Shown here piece after piece: positions 60,230 through 64,000 of a stretch of 64,000 bases of DNA. Where the stretch lies: NCBI RefSeq assembly GCF_016907015.1, contig NZ_JAFBBE010000012.1, positions 1 through 64,000 on the forward strand, in the 5' to 3' direction. The position numbers and the translations under genes are program-made. The DNA comes from Oceanisphaera litoralis. Its GTDB lineage: Bacteria; Pseudomonadota; Gammaproteobacteria; Enterobacterales; Aeromonadaceae. Under the pieces are notes generated by a model. The model was not told where the DNA came from. It ran no database searches and saw only the letters and a program-made list of their open reading frames with translations. Position 1 is the first letter of the stretch. Each line of letters begins with the position of its first letter.

Positions 60230-63200
60230 TCATGACCTACCGTGTTGTTTGGCGATCAGCATATAGAGCGAGGGCACCACGAACAGGGTGAACAGGGTGC
60301 CGATGGCCATGCCGCCCACCAGCACCAGGCCGATGGAGTTACGTGCCGCCGCCCCCGGCCCCTCCACCAGGGTCAGGGGAAAATGCCCCGCCACGGTGGC
60401 CACCGAGGTCATCAGCACCGGGCGAAAACGGGTCATGGCCGCCTCCTCGATGGCCGCCAGCTTGTCATGCCCCTGTTGCTGCAGCTTGTTGGCAAACTCG
60501 ACGATTAAAATGCCGTTTTTGGCCACCAGCCCCACCAGGGTCACCAGCCCGACCTGGGCGTAGATATTCAGGGTGGTGGTCCAGCCGTCGGTCCACCAGG
60601 GAAAATCCGGATTGGGCATCTTCAGCACGGTGAAGATCAGCGCCCCGAACATGGCCAGTGGCACCGAGCCCAGCAAAATCACCAGGGGATCGCGAAAGGA
60701 ATTGAACTGCACCGCCAGCACCAGGAAGATCATCAGGATCGCCAGCCCCAGCGCCGGCAGAAACTTGCCGCCTTCGGTACGCAATTGGCGCGACTCGCCG
60801 GTGTAGTTGATGGTGTAATCCGCCGGCAACAGCTCGCGGGCGGCGGCTTCCAGCACTTTTAACCCTTCGTCCAGCCGGGGCGTCATGCCCGACAGCTTGA
60901 CCGCATTGAGCTGCTGAAACCGGTTGAGCGAACGCGGCACCGTGCTGTCGCTCAGGGTGGCGATGGCGCCGAGCGGGATCAGCCGCCCTTCCGGTCCGCT
61001 GATATAGATGTCGGTCAGCTGATCCGGGTTGAGCCGTTCGCCCCGCACCAGCTGGGGGATCACCTTGTAGGCCCGCCCCCCTATGTTGAAGCGATTGACA
61101 TAGTTGCCCCCCAGGGCCGCCCCCAGATCGGCGCCCACCTGCCGGTGGGTCAGCCCCAGCGCCGCCAGCTTCTGATAGTCGAGCACAATTTCCGACTGGG
61201 GCTGATCCATCTTCAGATCGATCACCGGCGGAAAATAGAAAAGGCCGCTTTCCATCGCCGCCTGCTGCAACTGCTCGGCATAGGCCAGCATCTTTGCCGG
61301 CTCATCGGTGGAGGCGATGATAAATTCCACCGGAAAGTTGCTGCCGCCGGGCAGCGCCGCCGGCTGGCTGGCAAACACCTGCAGGCCGGGAATGGCCGAC
61401 AGCCCCGCCTGCATCTCGGGCACGATTTCCCGGATCGAGCGGCTGCGCTGATCCCAGGGCTTGACGACCATGCCGCTGAAACCGCCGATGCCCAGGGCCG
61501 CCGAGAAGGGATCCGAGGGCGACAGCAAAATCTGGAAGGTCAGCTCCCGTTCCGGCGCATTCAAAAACACCTGCTCCGCCGCCCGCCCGAAATGGATTTT
61601 CTGATCCGCCGAGGCATTGGCCGCGTTGTTGATGATGCCGAACATGAAGCCCTGATCTTCGATCGGCGCCAGCTCCCTGGGCGAAAAGACATACATGGGC
61701 CCCACCAGCAGGGTCAGCACCGCCCAGAAGGCATAGACCGCCGGCCGCACCTTGAGGATACGCGCCAGCCCGCGGCCGTAGGCCAGGCGAACCCGGTCGA
61801 ATCTGTGGTTGACCCAGCCGGTAAAGCCGCGCTCTTCCTGCTCGGCACTGCGCAGCAGGCTGGCGCTCATCATGGGCGACAGGGTCAGCGCCACTATGCC
61901 GGAGATGGTCACGGCCCCGGCCAGGGTGAGGGCAAATTCGCGAAACAGCGAGCCGGTCAGGCCGCCCTGCAGGCCGATGGGAATATAGACGGCGGCCAGG
62001 GTGATGGTCATGGCGACCACAGGCCCAATCAGCTCGCGGGCGCCGATCAACGCCGCCTCACGCGGCGTGCGTCCCTCGCGCAGATGGCGCTCGACGTTTT
62101 CCACCACTACTATGGCGTCGTCCACCACCAGCCCTACCGACAGCACTATGGCCAGCAGGGTCAACAGGTTGAGGGTGAAGCCGAACAGTTGCATCAGGAA
62201 GATGGCGCCGATCAGCGACACCGGAATGGCCACCACCGGCACCAGCACCGACCGCCAGGAGCCGAGAAACAGGAAGATAACCAGGATAACGATCAGCAGG
62301 GTATCTAGCAGGGTGCCCACCACCTCGTGGATGGCGTTGTCGATGTACTCGGAGGCATCGTAGCCCAGCCTGGCCGACAGTCCGGCGGGCAAGTCCCGAT
62401 CGAGGACCTCCAGATCCGTGCGCACTCCCTGAATCACCTCGATGACATTGGTGTTGGGCAGCGGAAAGATCCCCATGAACACCGCCGTCTGGCCGTTGAA
62501 GCTGACCTCGGTGTCGTAGTCCTCGGCGCCCAGCTCCACCTCGGCCACCTCCCGCAGCCGCACCAGGGTATCGCCCTGTTGGCGCACCACCAGTTGCCGG
62601 AACTGCTCGGCGGTATGCAAGTCGGTATTGGCGGTCAGATACACCTGCACCTGGGCCCCCTTGGTGTTGCCCACCGCCGACAGAAAATTGTTGGCGGCCA
62701 GGGCCGCATTTACCTGTGCCGGGCTGATATTGAGCGCCGCCATGCGATCCGGCTTGAGCCAGACCCGCATGGCAAAGGTACGGGCCCCGAAGATCTCGGC
62801 CCGCTGCACCCCCGCCAGTGCCGCCAGCCGGGGCTGCACCACCCGTACCAGATAATCGGTGATCTCGCTCTGGGACAGGCGTTCGGAGGAGAAACTCAGG
62901 TAGGCGGCGGCAAATTCCGAGTCCGCCGACTGCACGCTGATCGCCGGCACCTCCGCCTCTGCCGGCAACGCATTGCGCACCTGATTGACCTTGGCGGTAA
63001 TGTCCGCCAGCGCCCGGGTTGGCTCGTAGTTGAGCTTGAGCCGGGCGGTCACCAGCGACAGGCCGAGCAGGCTCTTGGACTCCACATAATCGATGCCGTC
63101 GGCGGAGGCGATGGCCCCTTCAATGGCGGTGGTAATGAAGCCGCGCACCACCTCGGCACTGGCACCGATATAGGGAGTGGCCACAATCACGGAGGCATTC

Positions 63201-63325
63201 TCGCTTTGGGGATACTGGCGCACGCTGAGCGACCACCAGGCCTGCAGACCGGCGATGACGATAACGATGCTGACCACCAGCGCCAGCACGGGGCGACGGA
63301 CGAAGATATCGGTGACGGCAACCAT
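60230..63325 (-). CDS. RND multidrug efflux permease (HAE1 type)
   Basis: The 1031-residue protein is an inner-membrane RND pump. TM1 (PVLALVVSIVIVIAGL), VRGFITTAIEGAIASADGIDY (split), the proton-relay Asp pair in GLVVDDAIVVVENVE near 400, and TM10-12 with GLVAKNGILIVEFAN are in order. Two large periplasmic loops match AcrB/MexB architecture. It begins 2 bases after the fusion protein stop, and no outer-membrane factor gene is seen in the window. Substrates are unknown. Confidence 0.94.
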   Translation of the reverse strand: MVAVTDIFVRRPVLALVVSIVIVIAGLQAWWSLSVRQYPQSENASVIVATPYIGASAEVVRGFITTAIEGAIASADGIDYVESKSLLGLSLVTARLKLNYEPTRALADITAKVNQVRNALPAEAEVPAISVQSADSEFAAAYLSFSSERLSQSEITDYLVRVVQPRLAALAGVQRAEIFGARTFAMRVWLKPDRMAALNISPAQVNAALAANNFLSAVGNTKGAQVQVYLTANTDLHTAEQFRQLVVRQQGDTLVRLREVAEVELGAEDYDTEVSFNGQTAVFMGIFPLPNTNVIEVIQGVRTDLEVLDRDLPAGLSARLGYDASEYIDNAIHEVVGTLLDTLLIVILVIFLFLGSWRSVLVPVVAIPVSLIGAIFLMQLFGFTLNLLTLLAIVLSVGLVVDDAIVVVENVERHLREGRTPREAALIGARELIGPVVAMTITLAAVYIPIGLQGGLTGSLFREFALTLAGAVTISGIVALTLSPMMSASLLRSAEQEERGFTGWVNHRFDRVRLAYGRGLARILKVRPAVYAFWAVLTLLVGPMYVFSPRELAPIEDQGFMFGIINNAANASADQKIHFGRAAEQVFLNAPERELTFQILLSPSDPFSAALGIGGFSGMVVKPWDQRSRSIREIVPEMQAGLSAIPGLQVFASQPAALPGGSNFPVEFIIASTDEPAKMLAYAEQLQQAAMESGLFYFPPVIDLKMDQPQSEIVLDYQKLAALGLTHRQVGADLGAALGGNYVNRFNIGGRAYKVIPQLVRGERLNPDQLTDIYISGPEGRLIPLGAIATLSDSTVPRSLNRFQQLNAVKLSGMTPRLDEGLKVLEAAARELLPADYTINYTGESRQLRTEGGKFLPALGLAILMIFLVLAVQFNSFRDPLVILLGSVPLAMFGALIFTVLKMPNPDFPWWTDGWTTTLNIYAQVGLVTLVGLVAKNGILIVEFANKLQQQGHDKLAAIEEAAMTRFRPVLMTSVATVAGHFPLTLVEGPGAAARNSIGLVLVGGMAIGTLFTLFVVPSLYMLIAKQHGRS

Positions 63326-63327
63326 GG

Positions 63328-64000
63328 TCAGCTGTTACCGGGCCGGGGGGCGAGTTGGAAGTCCGGCGCCAGGCGGTTGTCTATCACCACCCTCATGCCC
63401 GGAAACAACTTGAACACGCCGGTCGACACCAGCCGCTCGCCCACGGATACCCCTTCGGTCACCACCACGAAGTCGCCGCGCCGAACACCGAGGCGCACCG
63501 GGCGTAACTGGATCACCAATGACGAAGCCCCATCGGCCCCTGCCTCTCCCTCTTCCAGTACAAACACCGCATCGCCATCGGGGCCGTGCACCACCGCCGT
63601 CTGCGGGATCGGCAAGACCGTCTCCGCATCTGCCAGCTGCATCTCTACCGTCACAAACATGCCGGGCCGCAAGCGGTCATCCGGGTTGGCCAGGGTCGCC
63701 TGAATGCGCGCACTGCGGGTCACGGCGTCTATCTCGGGGTTGAAAGCGGTCACCCTGCCCGCAAATGACTGTTCGGGGTAGCTATCGGCGCTGACCGTCA
63801 CCGCCAGGCCGGCGCTCAGCTCGGCCAGCCGTTGCTGGGGCAGAGAAAAGTCCACATAAACCGGATCGAGCGACTGCAGCGACACCACGGCGCTGCCCTT
63901 GTCGAGAAACTGGCCCTGGCTTATCTGACGAATGCCCAGTTGTCCGGAAAAAGGGGCGCGCAGGGTTTTTCTGTTGATCAGGGCGCGAAAAAAATCGACC
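63328..64000 (-). CDS. RND membrane fusion protein, C-terminal part (cut by window end)
   Basis: The frame is open to the window edge, giving 223 residues of a HlyD/AcrA-type periplasmic adaptor. The half-lipoyl motif reads LRAPFSGQLGIRQISQGQFL, followed by the beta-barrel (VDFSLPQQRLAEL, IQATLANPDDRLRPGMFVTVEM) and the membrane-proximal domain. The N-terminus lies beyond base 64000. It is the first gene of the pair with the RND pump and overlaps its start region by two bases of spacing. Confidence 0.92.
   Translation of the reverse strand, partial: VDFFRALINRKTLRAPFSGQLGIRQISQGQFLDKGSAVVSLQSLDPVYVDFSLPQQRLAELSAGLAVTVSADSYPEQSFAGRVTAFNPEIDAVTRSARIQATLANPDDRLRPGMFVTVEMQLADAETVLPIPQTAVVHGPDGDAVFVLEEGEAGADGASSLVIQLRPVRLGVRRGDFVVVTEGVSVGERLVSTGVFKLFPGMRVVIDNRLAPDFQLAPRPGNS

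Overview
The window is about 64 kb of a GC-rich (roughly 60 percent by eye) gammaproteobacterial chromosome. Gene content and order (recC-recB-recD without ptrA, ybaN-apt-dnaX-ybaB-recR, yohJ-yohK-cdd, a Vibrio/Aeromonas-type dinG, hrpA, maoP) together with an ectABC-ask ectoine operon point to a salt-tolerant member of the Aeromonadaceae (Oceanimonas/Oceanisphaera/Zobellella type). This placement is inferred from protein resemblance; no 16S gene is present.

Layout. 1-0.35 kb: tail of an IS1634-type transposase. 0.4-7.2 kb: dinG, small periplasmic and DUF genes, a YjiH-type membrane protein, and a LexA-controlled sulA-like gene divergent from a DUF4250 gene. 7.2-15.7 kb: a SulP transporter with its universal stress protein, ABC-F protein YbiT, CysQ, a second universal stress protein, YbjN, tRNA-Ser(GGA) and a 2OG-Fe(II) oxygenase. 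15.8-26.8 kb: asnB, then recC-recB-recD on the minus strand. 26.8-28.4 kb: a REP-associated tyrosine transposase (RAYT) between inverted clusters of a GGACACCCATC repeat; the same motif lies twice, in frame, inside recB. 28.4-36.8 kb: an MscS channel with an unusual partner gene, small conserved genes, rplY and hrpA. 36.8-37.6 kb: an AT-rich island holding a compact transcription unit for a 27-residue signal-peptide-like product. 37.6-46.6 kb: slyB, an MFS transporter, ybjD, ppiC and the ectoine operon. 46.8-52.2 kb: cold-shock protein, TPR membrane protein, maoP, sbcB, yohJK and cdd. 52.2-56.9 kb: recR, ybaB, dnaX, apt and ybaN, with dnaX carrying a complete-looking programmed -1 frameshift signal. 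57-60.1 kb: a minus-strand unit of a c-type cytochrome with 22 Cys-centred NPCAA-like repeats, a His-rich protein of unknown function and a sodium:solute symporter. 60.2-64 kb: an RND efflux pump with its membrane fusion protein running off the window edge.

How the genes work together. DNA repair and recombination are strongly represented: DinG, RecBCD, RecR, SbcB, DnaX, YbjD and the SOS inhibitor SulA. Osmotic adaptation is represented by ectABC-ask and MscS. Several dispersed non-coding repeat families (four described here) lie in the gaps, and most convergent gene pairs are closed by clear intrinsic terminators. The parts that look least described are the Cys-repeat cytochrome cassette, the RAYT and its repeats inside recB, and the AT-rich mini-gene.
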